From Sciurus carolinensis (taxonomy: Eukaryota > Chordata > Mammalia > Rodentia > Sciuridae), in contig NC_062232.1 of assembly GCF_902686445.1 (NCBI RefSeq), positions 77,331,440 through 77,395,439 of the forward strand: 64,000 bases of DNA, in the 5' to 3' direction. The notes under the pieces were generated by a model. The model saw nothing but the letters and a program-made list of their open reading frames with translations, did not search any database and had not been told where the DNA came from. A program made the translations under genes and the position numbers. This document shows, piece after piece, positions 35,431 to 47,750 of this stretch. Position 1 is the stretch's first letter, and each line of letters opens with the position of its first letter.

Positions 35431-36269
35431 AAATATAAAGTTATAATGGCTACATAACTCTATGAGTCCACTAAAAGCACTGAACTCTATACATGAAAAG
35501 AATTCATCTTTTTTGGTATATGAATTATACAATAATGTCTCTTGTAAGAAATAGTAGTGAAATAATGATATTTTTAAAACCCAGAAAAAGAGAACTACTA
35601 GCACATCTCCTTACAACAAATATTAATGTCATTTTTTCAGGTTGAAAAAAAACTGATACTAGAAAGAAATTTGGATTTACATAGAGAATGGAAGAAGCAC
35701 TAAATGGTAAATCTATAGATAAATGACAAAGGTATCTCTTTACTTAATTTTAGTATGTATAAAGGAAATTAATTAAACTTTATAACCTACATAGAAACAA
35801 AAGTTTTGACAATAACACAAATCAAGGAGGTAGGGATTTGAAATGTTCAAAAATAAGATTCAGCAACTATATTATAATTTTATTGGTTGTTCTTGCTAAT
35901 ATAAGATTTTAAAGTACATATGTACAAATATCATATATACAATTATATAACTGAAATTAAATCATAAAATTTGTATTTAATCAAAAGAATAAAAGGAAAG
36001 AGAATACTAATTTTAAAAGATGGGACAAATATTAAAGAGAAAGATGCTCAATTGAAGACCAAACCCCAAAATTATAATAAATGCAAATGAAAAAAATACA
36101 GAAATTTTTATATTGGATATGAAATAAAAAAACAGAACAACAAAAAAGTCTATAAGAAACATACAAAAATATCACATTATATATATATAAAAACATTTGT
36201 CAAAATACAATGTTTGAAAATACAGATGTTCAATGATGTATGATGGTTCAATTTAGGATTTTTAAATTT
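35431..36269. other. Unassigned A/T-rich sequence
   Basis: Very AT-rich, no frames over 62 codons, no recognised element; probably old L1 debris between two ancient L1 3' ends. Confidence 0.4.
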
Positions 36270-36900
36270 TTTTTCCATTGGATATAAAGGAACTAAAACT
36301 CTTAAACATTGCTATTAGGAGTATAAAATGGTGTGATGAATTTGGAAAATGTTTTTTATTTTCTTATAAAACTTAAAAATAAAATCAGTTTTAAGATCCA
36401 GTAAATTGACTTCTAGGAATTAGACTAATATATGTGGAATGATATACAATAAAAAAGACTTGCACAAGAATGTTTATAGCAACTTTATTTTTACTCTAAC
36501 TGGAAATAACCTCAAATCTATCAGAATAAGAATGAATAAATGAATTGTGGCACATTCACAATGGAATACCACTCAGTAGTAAATAGGTAGAACACAGTAT
36601 ACAAAACAAAATAGATGAACCATAAAGCCAATATTGTGGGTGCAAAAACCCAGACATGAAATAGTATATATGGCCTGACAATAATAGGCAAAAAAACTGT
36701 ACTGATAAAATTCATAGTAGTGGTTTCCTATGAAGGTTAGGGGTTGAGTATTACAGGGGCATGAGAGAACATTCTGGAATGATAGAACTGTTTATATTTT
36801 GAATGAGGGTAAGATATATAACACATTCATTTATAAAAACTCATCAAATTGTATACCTGAGATCAGTACATTTTTGCTGTACATAAATTTCACCTAAAAA
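36270..36900 (+). mobile_element. Ancient L1 3' end, sense
   Basis: Matches the old-L1 ORF2 end and 3'UTR pattern (aagaatgtttatagcaactt, aatggaataccactcagtag, tggtttcctatgaaggttag, aaattgtatacctgagatca). Strongly diverged. Confidence 0.62.
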
Positions 36901-37665
36901 ATAAGAAACATAAATTCTGATCTCTAGTTTTCATGTTTGCTCTTTGTAGTTGTATGACTTTTCAATTATGAAGCTTTCCTTGTCTTCTAGAATTAAACAA
37001 ATAAGAAATATTATGGATAATGTGAGCCAGGCTTCTCAATACTACAAAAAGGAAATATGAATCTGGAAAAGAAAGGATGAGAATAAACTCTATAGTTTTA
37101 GATGAAATTGGGAGATATCATGAACACATGGATTTTACTTAATACAATGATAGACACAGAGCTAAATCAAATATATAGTTATATGGATAAACATAAATAT
37201 ATATAGAATGTATATGCATGAATGCTAGCTTTTATAGACTGAAAAAACTCAGAGCCAATGATAAATAAATTTTTAAGTAATATTCTCCTTTCAAGAAATT
37301 CCAGGACTCCTTAACAAATGACTCATTCTAGGGCTGCTTTAGAGAATGTATAAGATGACCCTGAAATATGTTACTGTAACAGAATTTTTTTAAGTATTCA
37401 AATAATATTGGTTACTATACTAAAACTATATGTGAATAAAAGCAAATAATGATAATAATAGATTATAATTCATTGAATAATATATAAATCCATAAGTTCA
37501 TTAACTAAATAAATTAAATAAATGAATAAATAGTGAAATGCAAACAGGAAATATAGAGGATATGATGGAATTAGAAAACCATCAAAAGATGCCTAAAGTA
37601 GTGGGAAAATATTGTATGAACACCAGGATATATTCATAGCCTAAATTTTATCTCCTCATAAATTA
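36901..37665. other. Unassigned AT-rich sequence
   Basis: No repeat or coding signal recognised. Short taaataaa-type low-complexity stretch at 37500-37535. Confidence 0.4.
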
Positions 37666-38205
37666 ATCAGTCCTTGGCATCCAAGGGAAAGGTTCAAGAG
37701 ACCCCTGCATGTAGCTTCATGGATATGCAAGTCCACTATGTAGAATGGCATAGTATTTACATGTAACCAATTTACATCCTTCCATATACTTTGAATCTTC
37801 TATAGGTTGCTCATTATATTTAATATAATATAAAGGCTATAGAAATAGTTTTTATACTGTGTTGATTTATGCATAATGTCAAGAAATGTCTGTATATGTT
37901 CAGTATCAATGCAACTTATATGTTCAGTATCAAGACAACCTATATGTTCAGTATCAAGGCAATCATCATAGACTTAACTACATTGTACAATGTCAGCAAT
38001 AATATAACATTCATGCCCCTTTGGCTAGTTTGTTTGTTTATTTTATTTTGTTTTTAAAGTGATCACTTTGATGTCAAATCCTTGATACTTTTTCAGCGAT
38101 TTGTTTTTATTTACTTCGCTAACTATTTTAACTTTTTTGATCTGCAGTTGATTAAATTCCCAGATATGGAATCTATGGATAGAGGAAGATTGTACATATT
38201 AAATC
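37666..38205. mobile_element. Tigger-like (Tc1/mariner) non-autonomous DNA transposon
   Basis: The ends are complementary in the sense of a long terminal inverted repeat: ccttggcatccaagggaaag at left and cagatatggaatctatggat near the right. Between them is the known pattern 'atgcaagtccactatgtagaatggcatagtatt..acatgtaacc'. It carries no transposase. Contains a 24-bp triplication at 37893-37964. Family name is from recognition only. Confidence 0.65.
37893..37964. repeat. Three tandem copies of a 24-bp unit
   Basis: Units at 37893-37916, 37917-37940 and 37941-37964, each starting tatatgttcagtatcaa and differing at only a few 3' positions. Normal Tigger-like copies carry this motif once. Confidence 0.97.
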
Positions 38206-39012
38206 CAAAGGAAAAACAATAGTTTCATCATGGAGAAACCTGACATGCCTCACCTTAAAATAGTAGCCAAGATTATCATTGCTGATATTGGGACAAAGTA
38301 TTAAACCCTAAAGATTCATTGAGAAGGATATGACATACTTATTTGATTTTTTAAAGGTATATAATTTGAATCTAATCATGAGGAAACCTTAGACAAGCTA
38401 ATATTGGGAGACATTAAAAAAATATTTGGCCTGTTTTCTCCCAATGTGCTAAGGTCAGGAAGGCCAAAGAACTACTCCAGATAGAGGACAATTGAAGGGC
38501 TACTGCAATCAAGCCAATATATGGTGTTGGATTAGATCTTTGGATAGTGGACCAGAACCAAATTACAATAAAGTTCTCTTGATTACATAGTACTATTATA
38601 TAATGTTAAATTTTTCTGATTTTGATAAGTTTGTTATGGTTTTGTAAAAGAATATACTTGTTTTTAGGAAATACACATTAAAGTATCTAAAGGCAGAGGC
38701 ATGATGCATGAAACTTACTCTTAAATGAATACACACACATATACACACAAACACAGACACAGATATGTACATATATACATAATACATATAAAATGTTTGT
38801 GTATCTCATTATATATCACCATCAATTACAAAGTCATTTGAAAGGCATTAAGGGTTCATGACATACTCAACTCGGGTACTTCCTTACCTAAGGATGAAAC
38901 ATGAAACTGACATGGTATAGTCAATTGGGATGGAAAACCCTAGTTTAATTAATTCATTTTAGGCAGGATACACTTATATATAAAGATAGATTAATTTAAA
39001 AATGTGTGTGTG
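38206..39012. other. Unassigned sequence with CA/TA-rich stretch
   Basis: No gene recognised. A CA/TA-rich simple stretch lies at 38730-38790; the 63-codon frame across it is a repeat artefact. Confidence 0.4.
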
Positions 39013-39302
39013 GGGACTGGGTTTGTAGCTCAGAGGTACAGCACTTGCCTAGTATGTGTGAGGAACTGGGTTCAATCTTCAGCACCACATAAGAAAAAAC
39101 TAATTAAACAAACAAGCAAACAAATTGTATTTCCTGATGGCATGGGAGGCTGAGGCAGAAAGTTGGCAAGTTCAAAGCCAGCCTCAGCAACTTGGTCAGG
39201 CCCTAAGCAACTTAGCGAGAACTTGTCTCAAAATAAAATACAAAAAGTGCTGGGGAAGTGGCTCCGTGGTTAAGCACCCCTGGGTTCAATCCCTGGTTTA
39301 AA
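39013..39302 (+). mobile_element. Composite ID + B1-dID SINE within one duplication
   Basis: 39013-39115 is an ID element with an A-rich degenerate tail. 39121-39302 is a 5'-truncated B1-dID in the same orientation (gggaggctgaggcagaaag ... aagcacccctgggttcaat). The flanking aaaaatgtgtgtgtg (38998-39012) and aaaaatgtgtgtatg (39303-39317) enclose both together; no duplication separates the two units. Confidence 0.88.
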
Positions 39303-40426
39303 AAAAATGTGTGTATGCTCACCCTTTCCATCTCTTTGTTGGGAGAAATGAACAGATCAACCAGAGCACTGACTGAAGATTAGGGCTGGGTTGGGGAGTT
39401 TGAGGAGCTGTCTGGAGGAGGTTAATTGCTTAAGACAGTTATGCCAGGTAAAGCTAGTGAAGTAAATAAAAACAAATCACTGGAAAGAAATCAAGGCTTA
39501 CACCTTAGACCAAAGTGATCAAAACAATATAAACAAAACTAAATATCCAAAGAGAGGTTTGAAAGCAAGTGATGCAGTTGAGTTAAGACCTCAGTTAATT
39601 CACGTGATGGAAAGCAGGAAAGGGGTAAGGAAGAACCAGAGTTGTTTATCTCAAATACTGTGTTTAGTGCTTACAATATAGGTAAATGAATGCAGTATGA
39701 ACAGATATGATGAACTGATTTGAACTGAAGTGCAAAAAAATGGATTTATCTATTTAATCACACAGCAATCTTCATGAGCTGCACAAATCTTATGCAATGA
39801 CTCCATGAATTACAGCCAATTTTCATCACACCCATTCAGATCTAACACTGTCTAAGAAAACAGAAAACATGGTGGAATAGGAAAGTCTTTAGACAACTGG
39901 CTTCACAAAGAAAAGTTTCTATCAGCTTTATTCTTAAGAGGTCCAAATTCTTAAGATTGCCAAACAGCAAACAAATCAAAAAGAAAATAAAAAAATACAA
40001 CAGAAACAAAACAAAATGAAATGAAAAATAGATGTGACATATGGTGCTCAATATATAATTTATTGTTGTTGAAAATTGACAATAAATTATTGAGCAAAAC
40101 AACCAAATGGAAATAATCATATGACAGAAGACCATTGGTATTAGCTTGAATGAAAAAACAAATGGACTATCAAGTCCAAAAGCTGAAAATATATATTCTG
40201 TTTGGGAATACTATAATTGGGACTAATTTATGTCCAGAACCATTCTGTCATGAACTGCTAGTTCTAAAGTCATTGACTTTTGCAGACTTTTTAGGATAGA
40301 GAATATAATCTTATCTAAGAAATTTATCTAAAGTCCAACCTTAAATGCCTGTCACACACATCTAAACAGGATTATAAATAGGATTAATTAAAATGAACAT
40401 GATGATTGTTAAAAGTAATCCATACA
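39303..40426. other. Unassigned sequence
   Basis: AT-rich; the longest frame is 97 codons antisense (39842-40135), hydrophobic and F/I/L-rich because of A-rich + strand sequence. No family pattern. No repeat recognised. Confidence 0.4.
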
Positions 40427-41680
40427 ACACTGGATGCAGTGGTACACACCTGTAACCCCAGCAGTTTGGGATGCTGAGGCAGGAGGATCAAAGTTCAGCC
40501 AACTTTAGCAATTTAGGGAGGCCCTAAGCAACGTAGCAAGACCCTGTCTCAAAATAAAAAATTGGCTGGGATTGGGTTATTTGTGTGTTTTTCGTGTTAA
40601 GTTTTTTGAGTTCTTTATACATCCTGGAGATTAATGCCGTTGTGTAGATTGCAAAGATTTTCTCCCATTCTGTAGGTTCTCTATTCACATTCTTGATTGT
40701 TTCCTTTGCAGTGAAAAAGATTTTTAGTGTGATACCATTCAATTTATTGATTCTTGATCTTACTTCTTGCACTTTAGGAGTCTCATTGAGGAAGTTGGTT
40801 CTGAAGCCAGCATGATGAAGAGTTGGGTCTACTTTTTCTTCTAGTAAGCACAGGGTCTCTCTGGTCTAATGCCTAGGTCCTTGATTCACTTCGAGTTGAA
40901 TTTTGCACAGGGTGAGATATGTAGGAATTCAATTTCATTCTACTACATATAGATTTCCAGTTTTTCCAGTACCATTTGTTGAAGAGGTTATCTTTTCTCC
41001 AGTGTATGTTTATGGCACCTTTGTCTAGTATGAGATAACTGTATTTATGCATGTTTGTCTCTGTGTCTTCTTTTTTGTACCATTAGTTTATGTGTCTGTT
41101 TTGGTGCCAATACCATGCTGTTTAGGTACTGCAGCTCTGTAATAAGATCTGGTATGGTGATGCCTCCTGCATCATTCTTCTCACTAAGGATTGCTTTAAT
41201 CTCTTATTTTTCCAAATGAAGTTCATGACTGCTTTTTCTATTTCTATGAAGAATGTCATTGCAATTTTAATAGGAATTGCATTAAATCTGTATAGCACTT
41301 GCCAAATGTTCTCTCTGAAATGTGGATGCTAACCCACAACAAGGGAGGGTGTAGAGGGAAAGAATAGAAGTCCATTGGATTAGACAAAGGAGAACAGAGG
41401 GAAGGGAGGGTCAGGGGAGTAGGAAGGACGGTAGAATTAATCAGACATAACTTTCCTAGCCTTATATTTGAATACATGACCAGGGTTACTCTGCATCATA
41501 TACAACCACAAGAATTCCTAATTAGAATAAGTTATACTCCATGTATATATAGTATGCTGAAAAACATTCTATGGTCATGTATATCTAAAAATAACAAATA
41601 AAATTCTAAAAAATTTAAACAATTTTTAAAAGGGCTGGTAATGTGGCTCAATGATTTAGTATTCCTGGGTTCAAAACTCT
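40427..41680 (+). mobile_element. B1-dID SINE split by an L1 insertion
   Basis: Left part 40427-40570 is the B1 body (acacacctgtaaccccagcag, aagaccctgtctcaaaataa) ending in the first bases of the ID-like tail (ggctggg). Right part 41628-41680 resumes it (gggctggtaatgtggctcaa). The L1 at 40571-41627 lies between. The left/right overlap aaaaattggctggg / aaaagggctgg is the duplication of the L1 insertion. Confidence 0.88.
40571..41627 (+). mobile_element. Twin-primed (5'-inverted) L1 insertion
   Basis: 40571-41300 is antisense ORF2 (ending tctgtatagcactt). At 41301 the strand switches to sense ORF2 end and 3'UTR (gccaaatgttctctctgaaa ...) ending in an A-rich tail at 41590-41627. Its 3'UTR is of the L1-B type. 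Inverted 5' part plus direct 3' part between one duplication is the hallmark of twin priming. Confidence 0.92.
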
Positions 41681-42053
41681 GATCAAATCACTGCATTAAG
41701 TTTATAAGAAAATCATTCTTAGTTTAGTTAATAACTCTACTGAACAGAAGTCACAGTATTCTAAAGAAAGATAGAACAAGAGATTGATTACTTTCCTTAG
41801 TCCCCAAAACATATGGTCATCTATTTCCTTGACAAAACTCCATAGTTTGGATTTAAACAAAACTTTTTTGATAACACTTCTAAACAAAAATAAGTCCATC
41901 ATTTATTGATAGCCATGAAGCAATCAGTCTATAAAATATAACTCCAAGGGACTAAATATTCATACAGATTTCTTAAAGCATTTAATATTGTCCAAAATAA
42001 TTTTATTTTACTTCTAGAGCAACTTCAGTTAGCATAAGAATCCAAGCTTTATT
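41681..42053. other. Unassigned sequence
   Basis: About 370 bp without a recognisable element or coding signal. Confidence 0.4.
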
Positions 42054-42168
42054 AAATATATATATATATATATGTATATATTATATATATACACACACAT
42101 AAGTATCAGGAAATATAGATATATGTATATATATATATATGCATATATATGTACACACTCATATATAT
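42054..42168. repeat. (TA)n-rich microsatellite
   Basis: Interrupted TA repeat with short CA and TATG variants immediately left of the provirus target site. Confidence 0.93.
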
Positions 42169-42193
42169 TTGTTCACTACTGTATTGCAACTAC

Positions 42194-42528
42194 TGTAGGG
42201 GGTGCCAGGCTTGCTCAGGTGCAGGTAAGAGCTGGCAGAGTCAAAACCCAGACCCCAGGAGTTGGGTAAAAGCAGGCTTGTGGTGAGCAACCTGCAAATT
42301 CATTTATTGCATGAAAAACCATATATTTTATAAGCTTTTTGCCCAATCACAATGTGCCATGGGGGATCAGACCACCAGGCCCCTATACAGGTTCCCTTGG
42401 TAACATTAGGTCAATTTGGGGGCAGTCATTTACATTCCTAGGTGGTCAGAGTGGAATGCCCCTCTCTGCAAGTTTACATACTTGAGACATTAACTGCTGC
42501 AAGCCAAGAACTAGGATTTCTCCCAACA
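42194..42528 (-). repeat. 3' LTR of the provirus
   Basis: 335 bp, on the - strand TGTTGGGAG ... CCCTACA. A TATA-like ttataaaat (complement at 42325-42333) is followed about 20 bp later by an AATAAA (complement at 42303-42308), so R would be short and the two signals unusually close. Compared with the 5' LTR it has lost several CpGs to TG/CA. Confidence 0.95.
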
Positions 42529-42695
42529 TTTCCCCCATTTTTATTAATTTGGACAAGGAATTTCTTCAGGAGGACCTGATTGACTTGAATCCTCGTGAGT
42601 CTCTTGTTGAAAATGAACCACAAACACTTAAGAACTGCAAGAATTATAAGGAAGAGTATACAGGCTAATCCTAACATTGTAGTAGGATTTCGCAT
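42474..42695 (-). pseudogene. Env transmembrane-tail-like remnant
   Basis: A 73-codon frame on the provirus strand. It has a hydrophobic segment at about residues 8-30, which would be the membrane anchor, then a basic/polar tail that reads through the polypurine tract into the LTR. Ending env across the polypurine tract is common in betaretrovirus-like elements. No surface-subunit sequence is recognisable upstream, so only the very end of env would remain. Assignment is by position and hydropathy, not by a diagnostic motif; it could be chance. Confidence 0.35.
42529..42542 (-). promoter_or_regulatory. Polypurine tract (plus-strand primer)
   Basis: On the provirus strand aaaaatgggggaaa directly precedes the 3' LTR start TG. 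Position and composition are as required for the RNase H-resistant plus-strand primer. Confidence 0.9.
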
Positions 42696-42699
42696 ATTA

Positions 42700-45600
42700 A
42701 GGAGGTTCTATTTAAAGGTAATAACACAGACCTCTCCTGGGAGGGAGAAGGGGACCATGGCTGATGTTCTAAAGTTCTAAGAAGTGAGCACACCTTACAT
42801 CCTTTATAGGTTAATGTTTCTTTTGTTCTCCAGTTCTTTTCCCCTTATCTCTCCTTCCTGCCTATGTGTTTAGGCCTAGTTTTGCAGGTGAGATGCATAA
42901 AGTGAGAAGTATTGAATGGGCAGGGGAAGGACCAACATGATTCAGCCAGGTAAATTTGGTAATCAAGGGCTCTGCAGATGCTTGACATTACATTCTCCCA
43001 GGGGCAGTCTCCAACTTCCAGAGGCAGATGGCTTTCATGACCTCCATTTCTTCCATTTGACTTAATCCCCTATTTCTACACTAACTGCCTGTCCCCAATT
43101 CTGGCTTTATTCTCCCTTTTTGCTTTAGGAACTCTTTACTGTTGTAAGAAAAGGGGGTGATGAACACTCTGGCTGCTTTGAGCTGGAAGAGGGCAGCAAG
43201 GGGCAAGCAATTTGGAGTTCATTTTAGAAATCACGTCAATCAAGGAGTCCATGGTAGAAGTCTGGTTGGGGAAGAGCAGGTTGTAAAGTCATCTGGGAGT
43301 GGGTGCTTCTATGAAAGAAGAACAAAAAGACATGAGTACTGACATGAGATTAGTACAAAGTAAATGTTGCAGCATCTGAAACATGCCAATGAATATCATG
43401 AAGATGACAGAAGTCAATAATCCCTCAACAGGAGGTGGAAGAACTGAGAAATTGTTCCTATAACAAGGCCTAACAAAGGCTGGAAGGGACAAGGCCTTCA
43501 TGTGGGAACCTTAACACTGTCCAAGTTATCAGGAATGTAAACACCACATTTAATTCTTAATGTCATTGATGTCCCCAGAAAATATAACTAATCTACTTAA
43601 TGTCATCTGATTTTGTAAAATATCCTTTTATTTGTATGACCTATTTTTAGTACATTTCTATATTTGTTACTTAAGGTTAAATAATCATACTAGCAAACAT
43701 AAATTAAGCCTACCTGTATAGCTTAGGAAGGTCTGTAGGCCTTAAACTGACTAAAAATTTCTGACTCTGGCAGCTTCTCTTGATAGTTATCAGGCACATT
43801 CCCCTAAGAATCTTTCATTTGTAGCTTCCAGTCTTTATTCTAGCATGCTAACACAAGTGTACATCTTAAGTTACATTTAACTATTGCTTCTTTTAAATGC
43901 TCAAGAATGGCTATATTTTGGTTTTAACTGTTTTTCTAGGTGTTTAAGATCAAGCTGGTCAAACTGACTTGTTCCTGTCTGTTAAGAGTCAGCTGAGTTC
44001 CCACAGGGGTCACTCATAGAGAACTTAAGAGCAGCTTCTTAGCTCTTTTTGTGCCATTTGCTAGGTAGGATCTCCTTGATGAGATGGCTTCCCTTGGAAG
44101 CATCAGGGATGTCACCCTTTTCCAATGATCCTCCTGTGCAGCAGGTGCACTGATTGACTTTTCATCCTCCAGTGGTCTCATTAATCTCCCTGATCAGGAG
44201 GTTGTGTGATCCAGAATTGCAAAGCTTCTTAGAGAAGTCCTCTTGTTCCCTGGATTCAGGCTGACTGAGGGCAAGGTCCAAATACTGGTTTTTCTTGGTC
44301 TCTGTATTTAAGTTCAATCTCTAAGTTTGACCTTAACCATCCAGCAAGTCAGTCTCACCAGTCATAAAGTAAGAGTACTGAGTTTTAACTTCAATGTCTG
44401 TAACTTTACAGTTATTTACCCTTTTCTTTAAGTGGAGTCTGTATTAGTACTGGAGGTTACCACTACATACTATCTGTTCTGTAGGTAATGGCTTATTATT
44501 ACAAGTTACCTAGGTTGTGTGTTCTTGAAGCAGTACCTCTGTAAAACTAACAGGTAATAGTTTTACAAAATGAAATTAGCAAGAGCAAAAGTACATTTAA
44601 CTTGTATAACCGCTATCTTGAATTTTGGCTGAGCATTTTGGCTCTATATTATATCCCCTGTTTGAGATCACAGTGATTCCACAGAAAGAACCAATCCTTT
44701 GACCATAACTTTAAAGAAGCTGAAGTCTGGTTTATTTTGGAACCACTCTAACATGCAGTAAGATGGGAGGCAGAGCCTTATCTGAGGTAAGGCGTGGTCC
44801 CTCCAAATCTTAAGTGTCTTAATTCTCATGTTGATCTTTGACTTCCTTAAATATCATTTTAAGCTTACATATATTGTTTTCTAAGTCTATATGAACATTA
44901 GTCAACACAATTTAACATTATATCCAAAACACAAATCAAAGACTGAGAAAACTTTTAACTTTCCTTTTGTGTGGCAAAGTGGCAAAATGTTTTTTTTATG
45001 TTTCACAATACTAACCTTTAGACGAATTAGATTCTCACTAACCTTTAGAAATATATTTCATTAAAAATTTTTTATCTCATTGTAAAAGGTAACAAATTTT
45101 ACATATACCCTATTGATAACAGGTCCTGTAATAATGCATTAAATGATAGAAACAAATCCCCCATAAATTTTACTCTTTATAAGTTTAAATTTACCATTAC
45201 AGACAATTTTAATTTGGAGAATAGCAGTTTGATAAATTTCTGCGTTAAAGGCTTGTATACCTGGAAGAAATAAATACATTTAATATACAAATAATCACCA
45301 TTCCAATTACTTTGATACCTTTATATTAACCAAATTTAGTTTCTAAAGAAAACTTTAGACTCTGTAACGTAGCACAATACTCTTACAGTTGTTGTTTAAC
45401 CATAATTGTATAAACCCCAATTTTCAAGAATGATTGTTCTAAAGAAGAAAAGTTAACAGACAGGATGTTAAGAGTGAATTAGTGTTTCTAAGAAACCCCT
45501 GTTTTTTCAACATACAGACTGAAATTTGGTTTATATCAGTACATTAGTATTTGACCTTAGGAAAATCTTAACTAGTTTTAACTGATTGTCTCACATACAT

Positions 45601-47160
45601 ATAACCAACTTAGTTACACACAAACTTGTTGCAATTTGCCCTTTACTTACACACAGACTGTCTTAGCACTTACTTAGACCCTCCAGTTTACCACATAAGC
45701 ATTTTCTTACCCAGAAACATTTTGTTTTTCACTAAATATATTTCCATATTTAGAACCTTTTATTTTTTTCTTTCCTATCTGTTGACCCCTTATTGTTCAC
45801 ATTCTCAAACAACTCTTATGAAATTTCTCAATTTAGCTAAATTACTCCATTTGAACAAGATTAAACACTTTGTTGTTTATAGTACTCTAATTGAAACACA
45901 GTTGAAACTTTTAGAGCCCTTTGTGTATAGAATTGTACCTGTTAGGACTTAACTTAGTTACCTTGTTTTTAGTGATGACACAAAGCAATATTAAACCCTT
46001 TTTATTCACCAATCTATGAAAACACCAGTAGCGTTTAAATATGTTACCCCCCGGAATTTAAGGAGTTAAGAGCACTCGATGCTATTTAATAATTAGCATT
46101 TTAACTTTGCAAATTAATCAGATGCCTCTAACAAACACATTTGAGTAAACTTATATATCTTAAGTCTAATTTATTTACTTTACTGTAAAACCAAGATATT
46201 AGACAAGAGTATTGAACAGTATTTTCCGGCTCTTTCCTGTTGAAGAAAAGTCCTAGAAACAATTGATATTAGACATTTTATAAGCATCAACATTTTATTA
46301 GTTTGACCACCTAGAGACTTGCGAGTTAATTTAGAAGATATTTTACTTTTATTAGTTTACCCAATTTAAATTGAACCTTTTTAAATCACGTGAATTAAAA
46401 GTATTTGGATCTATTTTTAAATTTTAATTTTATGCGCAGAGACACATGACATACACATAACACAAAAGTGAAGGCCTTGTAACATTTATCTCCATTGCAA
46501 TGTAACAGATGTTCAAAAATAACTCTAGAGTTGAATAAAAATAGAAATGATCAGAAAATCATTAATCTAGGTATGTAGGATCAAAATTGTGAGCTCAAAA
46601 AATATTGCATTTAAGAAAAACAAAACAAAACAAGAATCCTAGAAGAAAAAATGATAATGACCATTAATTATAACATAAAAGAGTGAGGAAAGGTAGGCAG
46701 AGAGAGGGGGTGAGAGGAAAGGAGAGGGAGAGAAAAAGTGAGTTAGTTCTGTGTTGTAGCCCAGGAGAAATTTAAAATGGACACTTTTTTTTTCCTTCAG
46801 TCTCAGGTTGGTCCCCCACCCAGATGGCTGCAGGTTCCAATGCAGACTTCAGCAAGGCCAGGCAGGGGAAATTGCCTAGGACCTTTTAACCCTTTTTCCT
46901 GGTTGAGAAATCAGGTTAGGCTTGGATGAAAAAAATCATGAAACATTATTTCCCACTACTTTTGAGGAATGGAGCTGCTATATTATACTCCTTTCTGCAA
47001 CATGCCACGGGCTGTTGGGCTGTTGGGCTGTTTAGGGTTATTTAGGGTGGAGAGGGGAACATGAGGAGTGTGGCTAGACAGGTGTCTCCCCTAAATTTAT
47101 TGCTGAGGAATGTCCTGTTCTCCAGTTACTTGCAGAGAACAAAGAGGAGTAGCTGGAAGG
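42700..47160 (-). other. Provirus interior, AT-rich, no recognisable coding
   Basis: About 4.4 kb where gag 3' part, pro, pol and most of env would be expected. I find no zinc-knuckle pattern, no Asp-Thr/Ser-Gly protease site and no Y-x-D-D frame. The + strand of 44.8-46.4 kb is visibly poor in G (provirus strand poor in C). Longest frames are 108 codons (+, 45626-45952) and 70 codons (-, 43289-43501), neither of retroviral type. A pyrimidine-rich provirus-strand block is at 46681-46740. Either replaced by foreign sequence or eroded beyond recognition by eye. Confidence 0.6.
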
Positions 47161-47172
47161 GGCTATCTTTTA

Positions 47173-47750
47173 CTATCTCTGCCATGTTTTCTTCCCCATT
47201 TTCCCCAGGGTGGGGGGAACTACAGGGTTTCTTTCACTTTCTTCTATAGTCCGAGAGAGTAAACTTTTTGGATCTACATTCTCTGTTGGAACTCCCTTTA
47301 AACAGGCATACATCGCTGTTAGTATAGGATAAAATGGTGCTGGTGGGACTAAACCTTCTCTCACTTCTGCCTTCCTAAGGGGTGCCAGGTCTGGGAGTGG
47401 GGTGGGGATCCAAGACCTTCTACCCCCATCTGGGCCCAAATTGATGGGGTACACTGCAAATGGATTCTTGGGAGAAAAAGAAGACCCTTTTAAAGCTTCG
47501 TGCTTCACAGAGGGAACCCCGGAGGGAGCGAGAGAGGGCAATTCATTCCAAGGGTATAGAAGGGGAGAAGCAGATGGCGGGAGGCCTTTGTTATTATTGG
47601 TGTCTGTCTCCTCATCCTCAGAAGTTACAATGCTTGAAGTGAAGGCCTGGGGGTCATTTTCTTGTCTTTTGGTTTCACCTTAAGCCCGCTCTGGGAGAGA
47701 AGTGCCTTTAAAGCTGCAAGCTGCAGAGCTCTCTTCCTAGGGGGGGAGAT
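47173..47750 (-). pseudogene. gag-like remnant
   Basis: On the provirus strand, about 530 bp after the primer site, protein-like, GC-richer sequence begins near 47750. A matrix-like segment (short leucine-rich helix, then GLKVKPKD) lies at about 47700-47670, an acidic stretch follows, and a 122-codon open frame spans 47541-47173. It is proline-rich and ends without reaching a capsid-like region. Position fits Gag, but the pieces are in different frames and the capsid and nucleocapsid are missing. Identification is tentative. Confidence 0.4.

Noticed and set aside
37893..37964. CRISPR-like array
   Set aside because: Direct tandem repeat without spacers, in a mammalian DNA transposon.
42194..42528. 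Independent solo LTR
   Set aside because: Its partner at 48279-48614 shares the outer 6-bp duplication, and the primer site and polypurine tract lie at the correct inner borders, so the two form one provirus.
45626..45952. 108-codon + strand frame inside the provirus
   Set aside because: Opposite to provirus orientation, in AT-rich sequence, no recognisable domain; probably chance.
47000..47040. ggctgttgggctgttgggctgtt repeat as a regulatory site
   Set aside because: A three-unit local slippage inside the provirus; no other support.
47402..47683. Two overlapping + strand frames (93 and 60 codons)
   Set aside because: They are antisense to the gag-like remnant and arise from its GC-richer composition.
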